Source of the DNA: Oceaniferula flava
GTDB taxonomy: Bacteria; Verrucomicrobiota; Verrucomicrobiia; Verrucomicrobiales; Akkermansiaceae
Length of the DNA stretch: 64,000 nucleotides
Assembly: GCF_016811075.1 (NCBI RefSeq)
Contig: NZ_JAFBGL010000002.1
Coordinates: forward strand, 124,001 to 188,000
Direction of reading: 5' to 3'
The notes beneath the pieces were generated by a model. The model worked only from the letters and a program-made list of their open reading frames with translations. It ran no database searches and had not been told where the DNA came from. The position numbers and the translations under genes were made by a program. The first letter of the stretch is position 1. The number at the start of each line of letters is the position of its first letter. Positions 16,371 through 25,305 of the stretch are shown here, piece by piece.

Positions 16371-17669
16371 ATGTCATTCCAGTCACTCGGACTCCACGAT
16401 CGCATCCTTCAGGCCACTGACGATGCCGGCTACAGCCAGCCGACTCCCATTCAGGCCAAAACCATCCCCGCCATTCTTTCCGGCCGGGATCTGATCGGTC
16501 TGGCTCAGACTGGCACCGGAAAAACAGCCGCATTTACACTGCCGCTGCTTTCCCAACTGGTGTCGAGCAATCACGATCTCACCGAGCGCGCCGCCCGGGT
16601 GCTGATCATCGCACCGACCCGTGAGCTGGTGCAGCAGATCAACCAAAGCATCCGCACCTACGGAAAATTCACCAACCTCCGCACCGCCATCGTCATGGGT
16701 GGGGCGAGTGAAAAGCATCAGATTGAAAAGCTGCAGAGCAACGTCGACATCGTCATTGCGACCCCTGGTCGACTGATGGCGCTGATGAAAGACGGACACT
16801 GCAACTTTGGCAAACTCACCCACCTGGTGCTGGACGAGGCCGACCGGATGCTGGATATGGGATTTCTTCCCGACATCCAGGCCATCACCGAGAGCCTGCC
16901 GAAGCGCCGTCAGAGCCTGCTGTTCTCCGCCACCTTCCCTCAGCAGGTGGAGCGCCTCGCGAAGACGATCCTCAAAGACCCGCATACCATCGAAGTGGGA
17001 GCGCGCAGCAATCCGGCGGAGACTGTGGATCAGTATCTCTACCCCGTGGAGCCGCACCTCAAGACGCCCTTGCTGATCGAGCTGCTGGAAGACCATCAAT
17101 TTTTCTCCGTCATCGCCTTCGTCCGCACTCGCGAAGATGCGGATCTGTTGACCAAGGATCTGCGCGGTGCCGGGATCGATACCGAAGCGATCCACAGCGA
17201 CCGCTCACAAAACCACCGCGCCCGCGCGCTGAGAGATTTCAAGGCGAGCAAACTGCGGGTTCTCGTCGCCACCGACATCGCCGCTCGTGGTTTGGACATC
17301 CCCAACGTCACCCACGTGGTGAACTATGATTTCCCCGGTCAGAGCGACGACTACATCCACCGCATCGGCCGCACCGGTCGCGCTGGAGCGGAAGGCTGTG
17401 CGATCACGTTCCTCACCGAAAACGATGGTGAACGTCTGAAAAAACTCGAGCGCCACATCGGCAAAACGCTCGCCAAGCGCTTCCTCGATGGCTTCAACTA
17501 CAAGGTGCCTGCACCGGAGGAAGAAAAGGAACGTCGTTTCGTCAAAAGGCAGCCCAAGCGCCACTCGTCGGACCGCTTCGAAAACTCCCCCCGCGGGAAG
17601 GCGAGAAAGACCGCCAAGAAAACCACCCAGAAACGCACCGACTGGCGCAAGCCGAAGAAGCGGAAGTGA
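16371..17669 (+). CDS. rhlE: DEAD-box RNA helicase, RhlE-like
   Basis: 432 aa. All superfamily 2 motifs are visible in order: Q motif GYSQPTPIQAKTIP, motif I AQTGTGKTAAF, Ia APTRELVQQI, Ib ATPGRL, II VLDEADRMLDMGF, III FSATF, IV FVRTREDADLL, V VATDIAARGLDIPNV and VI HRIGRTGRAG. A basic tail from about residue 375 (RRFVKRQPKRHSSDRF, then KARKTAKKTTQKR) is typical of RhlE proteins and should bind RNA. It acts in RNA remodelling such as ribosome assembly or RNA decay. RhlE rather than CsdA or SrmB is chosen from the length and tail. Confidence 0.93.
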   Translation: MSFQSLGLHDRILQATDDAGYSQPTPIQAKTIPAILSGRDLIGLAQTGTGKTAAFTLPLLSQLVSSNHDLTERAARVLIIAPTRELVQQINQSIRTYGKFTNLRTAIVMGGASEKHQIEKLQSNVDIVIATPGRLMALMKDGHCNFGKLTHLVLDEADRMLDMGFLPDIQAITESLPKRRQSLLFSATFPQQVERLAKTILKDPHTIEVGARSNPAETVDQYLYPVEPHLKTPLLIELLEDHQFFSVIAFVRTREDADLLTKDLRGAGIDTEAIHSDRSQNHRARALRDFKASKLRVLVATDIAARGLDIPNVTHVVNYDFPGQSDDYIHRIGRTGRAGAEGCAITFLTENDGERLKKLERHIGKTLAKRFLDGFNYKVPAPEEEKERRFVKRQPKRHSSDRFENSPRGKARKTAKKTTQKRTDWRKPKKRK

Positions 17670-18031
17670 TCGTGATAGGTCATCGTTAGGCATCCCTTCC
17701 CTGAACTCGGGTGCCGAGGTCTTCCCAAATCACGTCGGTAAAGACGGGGGCTAGGCCTCCTGGTTTTTCCCCTGAGTGGCTGCTCATGATGGCATGAATG
17801 CCCTCTGGTGTATGAAGGCGAGCGCCCCGCCAGCGAAGCTGTTCGGTGGTGCTGCTATGAGGCGCCTCCTTGTCGGGAGTGGATTCCACAGCGCTCAGTA
17901 GGAGACTCTGTCAGCTAACAGGAATGATCTTGATCCCTCGGGCAAATTAGGTTCGTCTGATAGTCGTTCATCTCGATGCGACCGATTCGTGGCGCTGATG
18001 GATGTGATTCAAGAAACCAAACACCCCTGAA
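17670..18031. other. Intergenic region without a convincing gene
   Basis: About 360 bp between the helicase and the secreted hydrolase-like gene. The minus strand holds a 67-codon open frame from a GTG at 17889 to 17686 with no recognisable domain and no supporting start signal. It could be a small gene or chance. No strong terminator hairpin was found. Confidence 0.5.
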
Positions 18032-19321
18032 ATGATGAAATGTCGCTCGCTTTTCCTTTGCTGTCTGATTGTCAACTCTGTGCTCCACGCGGCCAGCCCC
18101 ACTGAGATGCGCGAGTGGCAGACGAGCTCTGGCCACAAGGCTGAGGCTTCTGCCTTGCAGGTGGAGGACGGCACGGTTCATTTGAAAATGGGCAATGGTA
18201 AATTGGTCAAGCTGGCGATGGACAAGCTGGTCGAGAGTGATCAGAAATTTTTGCAGAAGCATTTTGCGATCCCTGATGCGACCGAGCCGGCAGCAGGCAG
18301 CGATGCGAAACCGGCGGAGGGTTTGGCCTATCCCCTGGGTCAAATGCAAGGCCCGGTCGACGCTGGTGGAGGGGCGTCTTACTTCGTCTATCTGCCGAAA
18401 AGTTTGAAGCAGGATCGTCCCGCGCCGTTGATCTTTTTCTGTGCTCCCTGGGGAGCCAAGAAGCCGGGGTTTATAAAAGGCATGACGGATGTTGCGGACC
18501 GTTTTGGCTGGGTGGTGGCCCTGTCCGTAAATTCATCGAATGCCCACAGCATGAAGAAGAACAGCGATTTCTGTAAAAAAAGCTTAGACCACCTTTTCGG
18601 AACCTTGCCGCTGGATGAAAAACGCGTTCATTACGCCGGTCATTCCGGTGGTGGTGCCCAATCATATGTCAATGCCAGCTTCAGACCTGCCTACGGTGTG
18701 ATGCCAAGCGCTGGTTATGTGTTGTCCGGCGTTAAACCTCGTGCGGAAGTGGTCTATGCGATTGGCGGCGGATATGATTTCAACCGTTATACGACCGCTA
18801 ATGCGGTAGCCGGTTTCAAAAAGAATGGCTTCCACCGCATCAGCCCCAAAGGGCACCCACGCGCAGCAAATAGCTACAGAGAGGACGGCGTTTTTTGGAT
18901 GGCCTGTCGATATCTTGGTGAGCAAAAAAGCGAGCACCTCGAAGAAGCCAAAGATTTTGAGCGCGCCGCACTGATCTGGCTGAAAGAGCTGCAGGAAAGC
19001 CATTCTATGCGAGCCTATTCGAATGCCATGGTGTTCAAAGAATACTATCAACCGGAGGGACACAATGGTCGGGCTCTGGAACTGCTGATTAAAGAACTGG
19101 AAAAGACACCCGACAATAAACTCTACCATGAAGCCCTGCATGCTCTGGATGAATTTTCCGATAAATATCTGGCAGGATCCGTTGTCGGGTCGGCGATGAA
19201 TCGTGTTGATCCGAAGGTGGCCAGGGGGACGGAAAAACTCAGGGAGAGCTACGGTCACATCCCCGAGATCGCAGCCATTCTGGATGCTTTGAATAAAAAA
19301 ACGGACTCGCTGAAAAAATAA
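18032..19321 (+). CDS. Secreted SHD1-like plus alpha/beta-hydrolase-like protein
   Basis: 429 aa (428 if the ATG at 18035 is used). MMKCRSLFLCCLIVNSVLHA is a Sec signal peptide. The mature N-terminus (REWQTSSGHKAEASALQVED, then VKLAMDKLVESDQKFLQKH) resembles the SHD1 domain found on many Verrucomicrobia and Planctomycetes exported proteins. The central part is like a PHB-depolymerase or esterase fold: YFVYLPKSLK, then VHYAGHSGGGAQSYV, with a GHSGG nucleophile elbow. The remaining C-terminal 150 residues are helical. The Asp and His of a hydrolase triad could not be placed with certainty, so activity is unproven. A Rho-independent terminator follows. Confidence 0.7.
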   Translation: MMKCRSLFLCCLIVNSVLHAASPTEMREWQTSSGHKAEASALQVEDGTVHLKMGNGKLVKLAMDKLVESDQKFLQKHFAIPDATEPAAGSDAKPAEGLAYPLGQMQGPVDAGGGASYFVYLPKSLKQDRPAPLIFFCAPWGAKKPGFIKGMTDVADRFGWVVALSVNSSNAHSMKKNSDFCKKSLDHLFGTLPLDEKRVHYAGHSGGGAQSYVNASFRPAYGVMPSAGYVLSGVKPRAEVVYAIGGGYDFNRYTTANAVAGFKKNGFHRISPKGHPRAANSYREDGVFWMACRYLGEQKSEHLEEAKDFERAALIWLKELQESHSMRAYSNAMVFKEYYQPEGHNGRALELLIKELEKTPDNKLYHEALHALDEFSDKYLAGSVVGSAMNRVDPKVARGTEKLRESYGHIPEIAAILDALNKKTDSLKK

Positions 19322-19339
19322 CTGTCTTGGAGAGCTCGC

Positions 19340-19367
19340 CGGGCTTTGATCGTGGCCCGTTTTTTTT
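19340..19367 (+). terminator. Rho-independent terminator
   Basis: CGGGC and GCCCG form a 5-bp GC stem with a 10-nt loop, followed by eight T residues. It lies 18 bp after the stop of the hydrolase-like gene and before the Gfo/Idh gene. Confidence 0.7.
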
Positions 19368-19403
19368 CTCGAAATCCCCAGCTCGCGAGAGAGCATCGTT
19401 TTT

Positions 19404-20333
19404 ATGAGAGAAAGAAAAGACCTAAGCTTGGGGTTAATCGGTTGTGGTGTATGGGGGCGCGTGATCCTGCGCGATTTGCTGAGCTTGGGCGTGCGAGTGC
19501 ACGTTATCGAGGCGAACGCCGAAGCCGCTGCCAAAGTGCAAGGAGCTCATCAGGTGTCGGCTGAGCTTCATGAGTTAGGTGCGGTGGATGGTGTGATTGT
19601 CGCCACGCCTGCGACGACTCATGCCGAGGTGATCACGGCACTGGATGCGCAAGGCTCTGAAGCACCTATTTTCTGTGAGAAACCATTGGCGGACAACTCT
19701 AGCGGCGCGCAAGTTTTGCTAGATCGTGAGGGGCCTCCTTTATTTGTGATGCACATCTGGTGCTTTCATCCTGGAGTTCGTACACTCAAAGAGCTGTATC
19801 AGCAGGGGCTCATTGGGGAACTCACGCAAATCCGCAGTGCGCGTTGTAATTGGACAAGTCCGCGAAGAGATGTCGATACCTTGGCCAACCTTGCACCGCA
19901 CGATTTATCTATTTTCCAATATATCCTTGGCGAGCTTCCAGAGCCTAGTTCAGCGATGGCGGAGGAGATCGATGGTCAAGTGGTCGGGTGCACGGTGTTT
20001 TTTAAGAACTCGGATGGGGCAGACTGCCTGCTCGATGTTTCTAACCGATATGCCAAAAAGCGAAGAGAGGTCAGGCTCCATGGCAGTGAAGGTGTGTTGG
20101 TTTTACCTGATGATACCGCGGGTGTGGTTCAACATATTGCTGCCGGAGGCTTTATTGAAGCTGATAGCACAACAGACTACGTCTATGCATCGGTATCGGC
20201 CTTGATCACTGAACTTGAGGCGTTTCTGGATGCCCTGATCAGTGGGGACTTTAGTTCGTTGTGCTCAGTGAGAGGTGGCGCGGAGGTCGTTTTCACGATT
20301 GACACGATCAGGAAACATATACTAGGTGGATAG
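19404..20333 (+). CDS. Gfo/Idh/MocA-family NAD(P)-dependent oxidoreductase
   Basis: 309 aa. The Rossmann motif GLIGCGVWGR is at residues 10-19, followed by DGVIVATPATTHAEVI and the family lysine in CEKPLADNS (EKP motif). The C-terminal half is the usual alpha/beta substrate domain, with HDLSIFQYILGELP supplying the conserved His-Asp. The likely role is oxidation or reduction of a nucleotide sugar or sugar acid. It is first in a run of four co-directional genes with an RmlC-like epimerase and a GT2 glycosyltransferase, which points to synthesis of an unusual surface sugar. Its stop codon lies before the next ATG by 28 bp. Confidence 0.88.
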   Translation: MRERKDLSLGLIGCGVWGRVILRDLLSLGVRVHVIEANAEAAAKVQGAHQVSAELHELGAVDGVIVATPATTHAEVITALDAQGSEAPIFCEKPLADNSSGAQVLLDREGPPLFVMHIWCFHPGVRTLKELYQQGLIGELTQIRSARCNWTSPRRDVDTLANLAPHDLSIFQYILGELPEPSSAMAEEIDGQVVGCTVFFKNSDGADCLLDVSNRYAKKRREVRLHGSEGVLVLPDDTAGVVQHIAAGGFIEADSTTDYVYASVSALITELEAFLDALISGDFSSLCSVRGGAEVVFTIDTIRKHILGG

Positions 20334-20361
20334 GTTGCCAAGTTGCAATCCCCCCACACAC

Positions 20362-20922
20362 ATGAAATCATATTTAGTTAAAGGGCAAGTTATTGAAGGT
20401 GTCGATCTCGCCAACTGTCAGATGCATAAGGATGATCGAGGTTCCTTTACCGAAGTATTTCAAGATTCTTGGGGGACGGCAATTGACCCGTGTCAGTGGA
20501 GTGTTGTTAGTTCTGAGGCGAATGTTTTCCGTGGTTGCCACATCCACTTGAGGCACGACGAGTATTTTTGTCTTTTGTCAGGTGAGGCATCAGTCGGTTT
20601 GCGCGATGAACGCCCTGACTCTCCGACCTTTGGTCATTGGCAGCTGTATCGATTATTTGGTGCGGATCTGGCGGCTCTAACTTTCCCTGTAGGAATTGTG
20701 CACGGTTGGTATTTCCACACGCCATCGATGCATTTGCAGGCGGTCTCAGAGAGTTATGTTGACTACGGGGCTGACGACAACATTGGGGTGCACTGGGCTG
20801 ATCCAGCGTTGGAAATTCCATGGGAATTTTCTGACCCGGTGATTGCGCAACGTGCAGCCGAGTTTGGTTCGCTCGAGAATCTCCGATCTGAAGTCGAAGC
20901 ATTAAGAGGGAGCATGAGTTAG
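20362..20922 (+). CDS. RmlC-like cupin, probable dTDP-4-dehydrorhamnose 3,5-epimerase family
   Basis: 186 aa from the ATG at 20362 (MKSYLVKGQVIEGVDLANC); an upstream GTG/ATG frame at 20326 overlaps the previous gene. The cupin core is visible: DDRGSFTEVFQDSW at the N-terminus, FRGCHIHLRHDEYFCLLSG where RmlC has its catalytic His, and FPVGIVHGWYFHTPSMHLQ. Typical RmlC enzymes have RGLHYQ and an active Tyr pair. Here the sequence is divergent, so a related sugar isomerase is possible. It is between a Gfo/Idh oxidoreductase and a GT2 enzyme. Confidence 0.72.
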   Translation: MKSYLVKGQVIEGVDLANCQMHKDDRGSFTEVFQDSWGTAIDPCQWSVVSSEANVFRGCHIHLRHDEYFCLLSGEASVGLRDERPDSPTFGHWQLYRLFGADLAALTFPVGIVHGWYFHTPSMHLQAVSESYVDYGADDNIGVHWADPALEIPWEFSDPVIAQRAAEFGSLENLRSEVEALRGSMS

Positions 20923-20926
20923 GTTG

Positions 20927-21766
20927 ATGAAGGCTACGATTCTACTGCCCACTACCGCGGATCGTGGCCCTGTGCTTCAACATGCGGTGACCAGTGTGCG
21001 GCGCCAGACGATGAAGGAATGGGAGCTGTTCATTGTCGGTGATGGTGTGAGCGAAGAGACTCGTGCATGTGCTGAAGCTTTGGTCGCCAGTGATTCAAGG
21101 GTTCGCTTTTTCGATTTCCCCAAAGATGAATCGCGGGGGGAGCTGAACAGGCATGCATTGCTCTCGAATGAGGCGCAAGGTGAGGTTGTGGGTTATCTTT
21201 GTGACCGTGATTTGTATTTAGAAAACCACCTTGAGCTCATGTTCCGCGAGTTACAGTCCTGTGATATGGCTCACTCGATGTTGACGGTGCTACGAGACGA
21301 TGGAGAAATCCGCCACCTTAATTCGCCGGACACCTCATTGGCACCTGCGGAAAGGGCCCGGGCGGCTAGGCAACAGGAGATGATCAAGATCCCTCTATCT
21401 TTTGTAATGCATCGCTTAGATGCCTACAAAAAGCTGCCTCATGGCTGGCGCGTGACACCTACAGGATTGTTTACTGATAGCTACATGTGGCAGCAGTTCT
21501 ATGCTTGCGACTGGCTGCGCACATCCACGGTTTGGTTCCCTACCGTGGTTTATTTGAAAAGGGGCAATTTCCCGGGGCTCTCCACCCCCGAGAGGGCGGC
21601 AGAGTCTCGCAAGTATATCGAGCTGTATGGGGTGCCGGGAGGGAGCGCAGACTATCAGGCTGCCGTGAACAAATCCATTCTCGATCAGAGAGCTCGTTAT
21701 GATCAACGGATCTTGAAATACAAACGGCGGTCACAGCCGATCTGGAAGCGCTTTTTCAAATCGTAA
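20927..21766 (+). CDS. GT2-family glycosyltransferase
   Basis: 279 aa from the ATG at 20927. KATILLPTTADRGPVLQHAV and SVRRQTMKEWELFIVGDGVS are the canonical GT2 nucleotide-sugar-binding start, with the GDG loop. GEVVGYLCDRDLYLENHLEL takes the place of the usual DDD/DXD motif, with DRD as the probable metal site. There are no membrane helices; the tail KYKRRSQPIWKRFFKS is basic and could touch the membrane. It should transfer a sugar made by the two genes upstream onto a lipid or protein acceptor. Acceptor and donor are unknown. The start is 4 bp after the preceding stop. Confidence 0.85.
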   Translation: MKATILLPTTADRGPVLQHAVTSVRRQTMKEWELFIVGDGVSEETRACAEALVASDSRVRFFDFPKDESRGELNRHALLSNEAQGEVVGYLCDRDLYLENHLELMFRELQSCDMAHSMLTVLRDDGEIRHLNSPDTSLAPAERARAARQQEMIKIPLSFVMHRLDAYKKLPHGWRVTPTGLFTDSYMWQQFYACDWLRTSTVWFPTVVYLKRGNFPGLSTPERAAESRKYIELYGVPGGSADYQAAVNKSILDQRARYDQRILKYKRRSQPIWKRFFKS

Positions 21767-21778
21767 CAACAAAGCACT

Positions 21779-22291
21779 ATGGGACTCCTTAAGAAATTCA
21801 GAAAAGCTGTGAAGCGGAGACGTTCCTGTATGGGGCTGCTTCGTGGTCCGGGGCGGGACTTGGACCGAACGTTTCCTGATCGACGCGACCTCAAACGTTA
21901 TTCAATTAGCCCGGAGGTTTGCATCGATGTTTATTGGAAGCATGTGAATCAAGTGGGTGACGGCACGGCTCTGTCTCTCTATGTGCTGGGACATGAGGTG
22001 TTGAAGTTTGATTGTCTGGGTCCTGATGACGGGCATTTTCATGCCGAATTTATGAGCCCGGACAAGCCGCGGGAAAGTCGGCTTTTTTTCGCCGAAAAAT
22101 CACATGCTGCGCAGATTGATCGCACGCTTTTCGAGCTATTGCATAATGTTCCCTACTATCTGCAGAGGCATCCCAATCGAGACGTGAGAGCGCTTGTTTT
22201 CCCTGTCGAAAAGGTGAGCGGATTAGAGGCTGAGCTGCGGCCTCTGATGCTGGAGTATCAGGAGCGTGTCGAACGGTCGTGCTCTAGCTAG
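21779..22291 (+). CDS. Hypothetical protein at the end of the glycan operon
   Basis: 170 aa, 12 bp after the GT2 gene. A very basic start (MGLLKKFRKAVKRRRSCMG) is followed by a mixed alpha/beta sequence: VCIDVYWKHVNQVGDGTALS, YVLGHEVLKFDCLGPDDGHF, then FHAEFMSPDKPRESRLFF. I do not recognise a family. There is no signal peptide or membrane helix. Position and spacing suggest co-transcription with the sugar genes and a role in the same pathway. A bidirectional terminator follows. Confidence 0.65.
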   Translation: MGLLKKFRKAVKRRRSCMGLLRGPGRDLDRTFPDRRDLKRYSISPEVCIDVYWKHVNQVGDGTALSLYVLGHEVLKFDCLGPDDGHFHAEFMSPDKPRESRLFFAEKSHAAQIDRTLFELLHNVPYYLQRHPNRDVRALVFPVEKVSGLEAELRPLMLEYQERVERSCSS

Positions 22292-22361
22292 AGCGTTTTG
22301 TGTGCTCGCTTATTAGCTTATTAGCTTTGCGGAGCAAAATCATTCTAGCGTCTCTCATAAA

Positions 22362-22393
22362 AAACCCCGCCGTGCACGAGGCAGGCGGGGTTT
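22362..22393. terminator. Bidirectional Rho-independent terminator
   Basis: AAACCCCGCC at 22362-22371 and GGCGGGGTTT at 22384-22393 form a perfect 10-bp stem with a 12-nt loop and A/T-rich flanks on both sides. It sits between the convergent glycan operon and tsf and can serve both. Confidence 0.9.
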
Positions 22394-22431
22394 GAAAGGT
22401 TGCGGAAAAGGGCTTGGAAAGCCCTTTGGCC

Positions 22432-23298
22432 TTACGCTCCGATGTTGAAGCGGGCGAAGCGACGGATGGTGAGGGTGTCACCGATCTCTTTGCCGACAGC
22501 TGCGAGCTGCTGCTTGACGCTGACCTTGTCGTCTTTGACGAAGGCTTGGTCGATCAGGCAGGACTCGGAGAAGTACTTGTTGATCTTGCCGATGAGGATC
22601 TTTTCGATGATCTCGGCAGGCTTGCCTTCAGCTTCGAGCTGCTTGCGGTTGATTTCGTTCTCTTCCTCGATGGTGGAGGCGTCGATGTCGTCGCGGCTCA
22701 GGCCGGCTGGGTTGAGTGCTGCGATGTGCAGGCAGATGTCGCGTGAAAGCTGTTGGAAGGCTTCGTTGGAAGCGGTCTCTTCTTTCTCGGCACCAAGTTC
22801 GAGGAGGACGCCGACTTTGCCACCCATGTGGATGTAGCTGTCGATGGCGCCGTTGCCTTCGAGGTTGTAACGAGCGACACGCTTGATCTTGATCACTTCA
22901 CCGAGCTCGGTGAACTTGGCGCCCAGTGCGTCTTGCACGGTGCCGTCAGCGTAGGAAACAGCAGCAGCTGCCTCGGCGTCAGCGGCGTCGGATTCGGCGA
23001 TGGTTTTGGTGATGTCGGTGACAAATGCGCCGAAGTCTTCGTTTTTAGCAACGAAGTCGGTCTCGCAGTTGACTTCAGCGAGCAGGCCGCTCTTGCCACA
23101 CTCGGAAACGTGAGCGGACACAAGGCCTTCGGATGTTTCGCGATCGGAACGACCGGCGGATTTGACGATGCCTTTCTCGCGGAGGAGTTTCACGGCGGCG
23201 TCCATGTCGCCTTCAGTTTCGGTGAGGGCTTTCTTACAGGCCATCATGCCTGCGTTGGTGATTTTGCGGAGCTCTTGAACAGCGGATGCGGTGATCAT
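22432..23298 (-). CDS. tsf: Translation elongation factor Ts
   Basis: 288 aa. The N-terminal UBA-like domain and core begin TASAVQELRKITNAGMMACK, KALTETEGDMDAAVKLLREK, with the EF-Tu-contacting block CETDFVAKNEDF in the core. The second core repeat and the C-terminal module (AVGKEIGDTLTIRRFARFN) are present, and the length is normal. EF-Ts recycles EF-Tu by GDP/GTP exchange. It is 67 bp downstream of rpsB on the same strand, the near-universal pair. No Shine-Dalgarno precedes the ATG (AACTCAAATC) although the gene must be highly expressed. Confidence 0.98.
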   Translation of the reverse strand: MITASAVQELRKITNAGMMACKKALTETEGDMDAAVKLLREKGIVKSAGRSDRETSEGLVSAHVSECGKSGLLAEVNCETDFVAKNEDFGAFVTDITKTIAESDAADAEAAAAVSYADGTVQDALGAKFTELGEVIKIKRVARYNLEGNGAIDSYIHMGGKVGVLLELGAEKEETASNEAFQQLSRDICLHIAALNPAGLSRDDIDASTIEEENEINRKQLEAEGKPAEIIEKILIGKINKYFSESCLIDQAFVKDDKVSVKQQLAAVGKEIGDTLTIRRFARFNIGA

Positions 23299-23365
23299 GA
23301 TTTGAGTTATCTGTTGTTAGTTAATCGATGATAATGACTGCCGACTGATGCCGGCAGTCGTAGAA

Positions 23366-24046
23366 TTAGTCTTTTTTGACGGCGATGGAGTCGACCAGGT
23401 TCTGAAGGATCAGACGGATCGAGCGGGTAGCATCGTCGTTACCGGGAATCGGGTAGTCGATCACGCCTGGGTCGGCATTGGTATCGACGATGGCGATCAC
23501 TGGGATGTTCAAGCGGCGGGCTTCGGCGACAGCGATGGTCTCACGAGCGGAGTCGACGATGACCATGGCGGCAGGAAGGTTTTCCATGTCGCGCACACCA
23601 CGGAGGTTGCGCAGAAGCTTATCGCGCTCACGGCCGAGAGCGGAGAGTTCCTTCTTGGACATTTTCTTGAAGTCAGGGGACTTCTCGATGTCTTCGAGGT
23701 ATTTCAGGCGCTCAACAGAGCGGCGGATGGTGGCGAGGTTGGTGAGGGTGCCACCGAGCCAGCGGTGATTCACGTAGTGCTGGCCAATGGCTTCAGCAGC
23801 TTCGCGAACGGCGTCTTGGGCTTGGCGCTTGCAGCCAACGAAGAGGACTTTCTTGCCTTTGCTGGAGAGCTCACCGAGGAAATCGGATGCTTTGTCGAGG
23901 CACTTCACAGTTTCCTCGAGGTTGATGATGTAGATCCCGCCTTTGTCCTTCATGAGGTAAGGCTTCATTTTCGGGTTCCATTTGCGGGTCTGGTGTCCGT
24001 AATGAACACCAGCGTCTACCATTTCGTTAATCAGTTCGTTGACCAT
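23366..24046 (-). CDS. rpsB: 30S ribosomal protein S2
   Basis: 226 aa. Diagnostic blocks are INEMVDAGVHYGHQTRKWNP, KMKPYLMKDKGGIYIINLEE, YVNHRWLGGTLTNLATIRRS, NLPAAMVIVDSARETIAVAE and NIPVIAIVDTNADPGVIDYP. It is slightly shorter than many S2 proteins and ends soon after the last core helix (NLVDSIAVKKD). rpsB and tsf form the standard operon; the usual following pyrH and frr are absent, since tsf is followed by the terminator. The upstream sequence lacks a Shine-Dalgarno. Confidence 0.98.
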   Translation of the reverse strand: MVNELINEMVDAGVHYGHQTRKWNPKMKPYLMKDKGGIYIINLEETVKCLDKASDFLGELSSKGKKVLFVGCKRQAQDAVREAAEAIGQHYVNHRWLGGTLTNLATIRRSVERLKYLEDIEKSPDFKKMSKKELSALGRERDKLLRNLRGVRDMENLPAAMVIVDSARETIAVAEARRLNIPVIAIVDTNADPGVIDYPIPGNDDATRSIRLILQNLVDSIAVKKD

Positions 24047-24300
24047 TGTATTAGTTGTGTCCGCCCTTGAATCAGGGAGGCTCTGGGTTGTTGGGGAATC
24101 AGCCGCTTCTGTAGCTCAATCAAGAATCTGATTGGGCTAAGTCCTTCAATTCCCCGTAGTTGACAAGGCGGCGTGCCAAAGGCTGGCGGGTTCCTAGTGG
24201 ATGAACCTAGATTTGACAAGGTATTTTTGGTTCCGAGCAGGAAAAATCGAACAGATCCAGCTAGGGCGATGTCTGTGATAGGAAGAGTCCAAATATCCTC

Positions 24301-24903
24301 ATGATAAAACTATTTAGAAAAGTTAACTTGTTGGCGATCGTCTTCGCCGTGCTATCGCTCCACACGCCCGCCTTCGCAGCGAAGATTAAATCTGGCGATG
24401 CGGTTCAGCTTTCTCTCCGAGGTGTGCCGGCGGCTGAGCAGGTGAAGGTCAACGGGGAATACCGCGTCCGTGAATCTGGCAACATCCGGATTCCGATCAT
24501 CAATCAGAATGTGATGGCCGCGGGAAAAACTCCCGAGCAGGTCGAGCGCAGCATTGAAGCGGCACTAATTAATGCCGGAATCTACACGGCTCCAACGATC
24601 TCGCTGCAGGTGATTGAGGGGGAGAAGGTCTTGGTGCAAAAGGTCCTCAGTGTGGGTGGACAGGTGAAAAAACCGGGTCGGGTGCAATTCCGCGAAGGTA
24701 TGACCTTGGCCGAGGCGATCCAGCAGGCAGGCGATCGCACGCCATTTGCCAGCAAGTTCCTTTACCTGACTCGGAGAAACAGCGAGGGTAAACTGATGCG
24801 TCATAAGTATAATTTCACGGATGCTAAAGTGCAGACGTTGAAGGTTTACCCCAATGATCTGATTAATGTGCCGCAGCGGATCGGACTATTCGATCGAGGT
24901 TAG
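24301..24903 (+). CDS. Small Wza-like polysaccharide export protein (Poly_export plus SLBB)
   Basis: 200 aa. A Sec signal peptide (LLAIVFAVLSLHTPAFA) precedes a polysaccharide-export domain (IKSGDAVQLSLRGVPAAEQV, YRVRESGNIRIPIINQNVMA) and one SLBB domain (VLSVGGQVKKPGRVQFREGM, TLAEAIQQAGDRTPFAS). It lacks a lipobox and the C-terminal amphipathic helix of classical Wza, so it is a minimal periplasmic or outer-membrane-associated version. A paralogue with the same layout lies at 37961-38545 (shared features: KGVPASEQT-like start, SVGGxVKxPG, TLxxAIxxAG, VYPNDxINVPQ). Role: exopolysaccharide export. Confidence 0.88.
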   Translation: MIKLFRKVNLLAIVFAVLSLHTPAFAAKIKSGDAVQLSLRGVPAAEQVKVNGEYRVRESGNIRIPIINQNVMAAGKTPEQVERSIEAALINAGIYTAPTISLQVIEGEKVLVQKVLSVGGQVKKPGRVQFREGMTLAEAIQQAGDRTPFASKFLYLTRRNSEGKLMRHKYNFTDAKVQTLKVYPNDLINVPQRIGLFDRG

Positions 24904-25305
24904 GTTCTCCATCCATTGAGCTCACAATTTGTCCGAATCGGCGCTGTTTGCTGGGGAATCGGTCTGTGGAAATTAACTAATTCAGGATATTGTTGGTTCA
25001 GTTATTGACCCTATTGGCAGAGATTGGACGGTTTGCTTTCCCATGTGTCTAGCTGTCATGGAGTTAGCGTGATACCGCCCAAACCCTATAAACATTGAGA
25101 TGAGCTGCCTACGCCTCAAACTTGAGGAGCCCTTGAACGGGGTAATGAAATCTGCTGGAGAGGGTTTGGGGAGCACTGAAATGTTTCTTGCCGACTTCTA
25201 GAGGTATTTCAGTATGGAACGTATCTAATTTCCATTCATAGGCGAATCATCTTTGGAAGGTTCTCACTGTGAATGGGATGACGAGTAATTGCATAACACA
25301 ATATC
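24904..25305. other. Intergenic region, no gene seen
   Basis: About 400 bp between the export gene and the PEP-CTERM gene. Both strands contain only short broken frames. A short inverted repeat (CCTCAA/TTGAGG) lies near 25116. A promoter for the PEP-CTERM gene must lie here, but no convincing -35/-10 or sigma-54 (GG-N10-GC) pair was found. Confidence 0.5.

Noticed and set aside
17686-17889. 67-codon minus-strand ORF with GTG start
   Set aside because: No domain, no start signal and no conserved context; kept only as a note in the intergenic entry.
24150-24200. Possible sigma-54 promoter (TGGCACG) upstream of rpsB
   Set aside because: The second element is CTTGT at the wrong spacing; GG-N10-GC is not met.
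25110-25130. Short inverted repeat CCTCAAACTTGAGG as an operator or terminator
   Set aside because: Only a 5-6-bp stem with a very small loop and no T run; could be chance.
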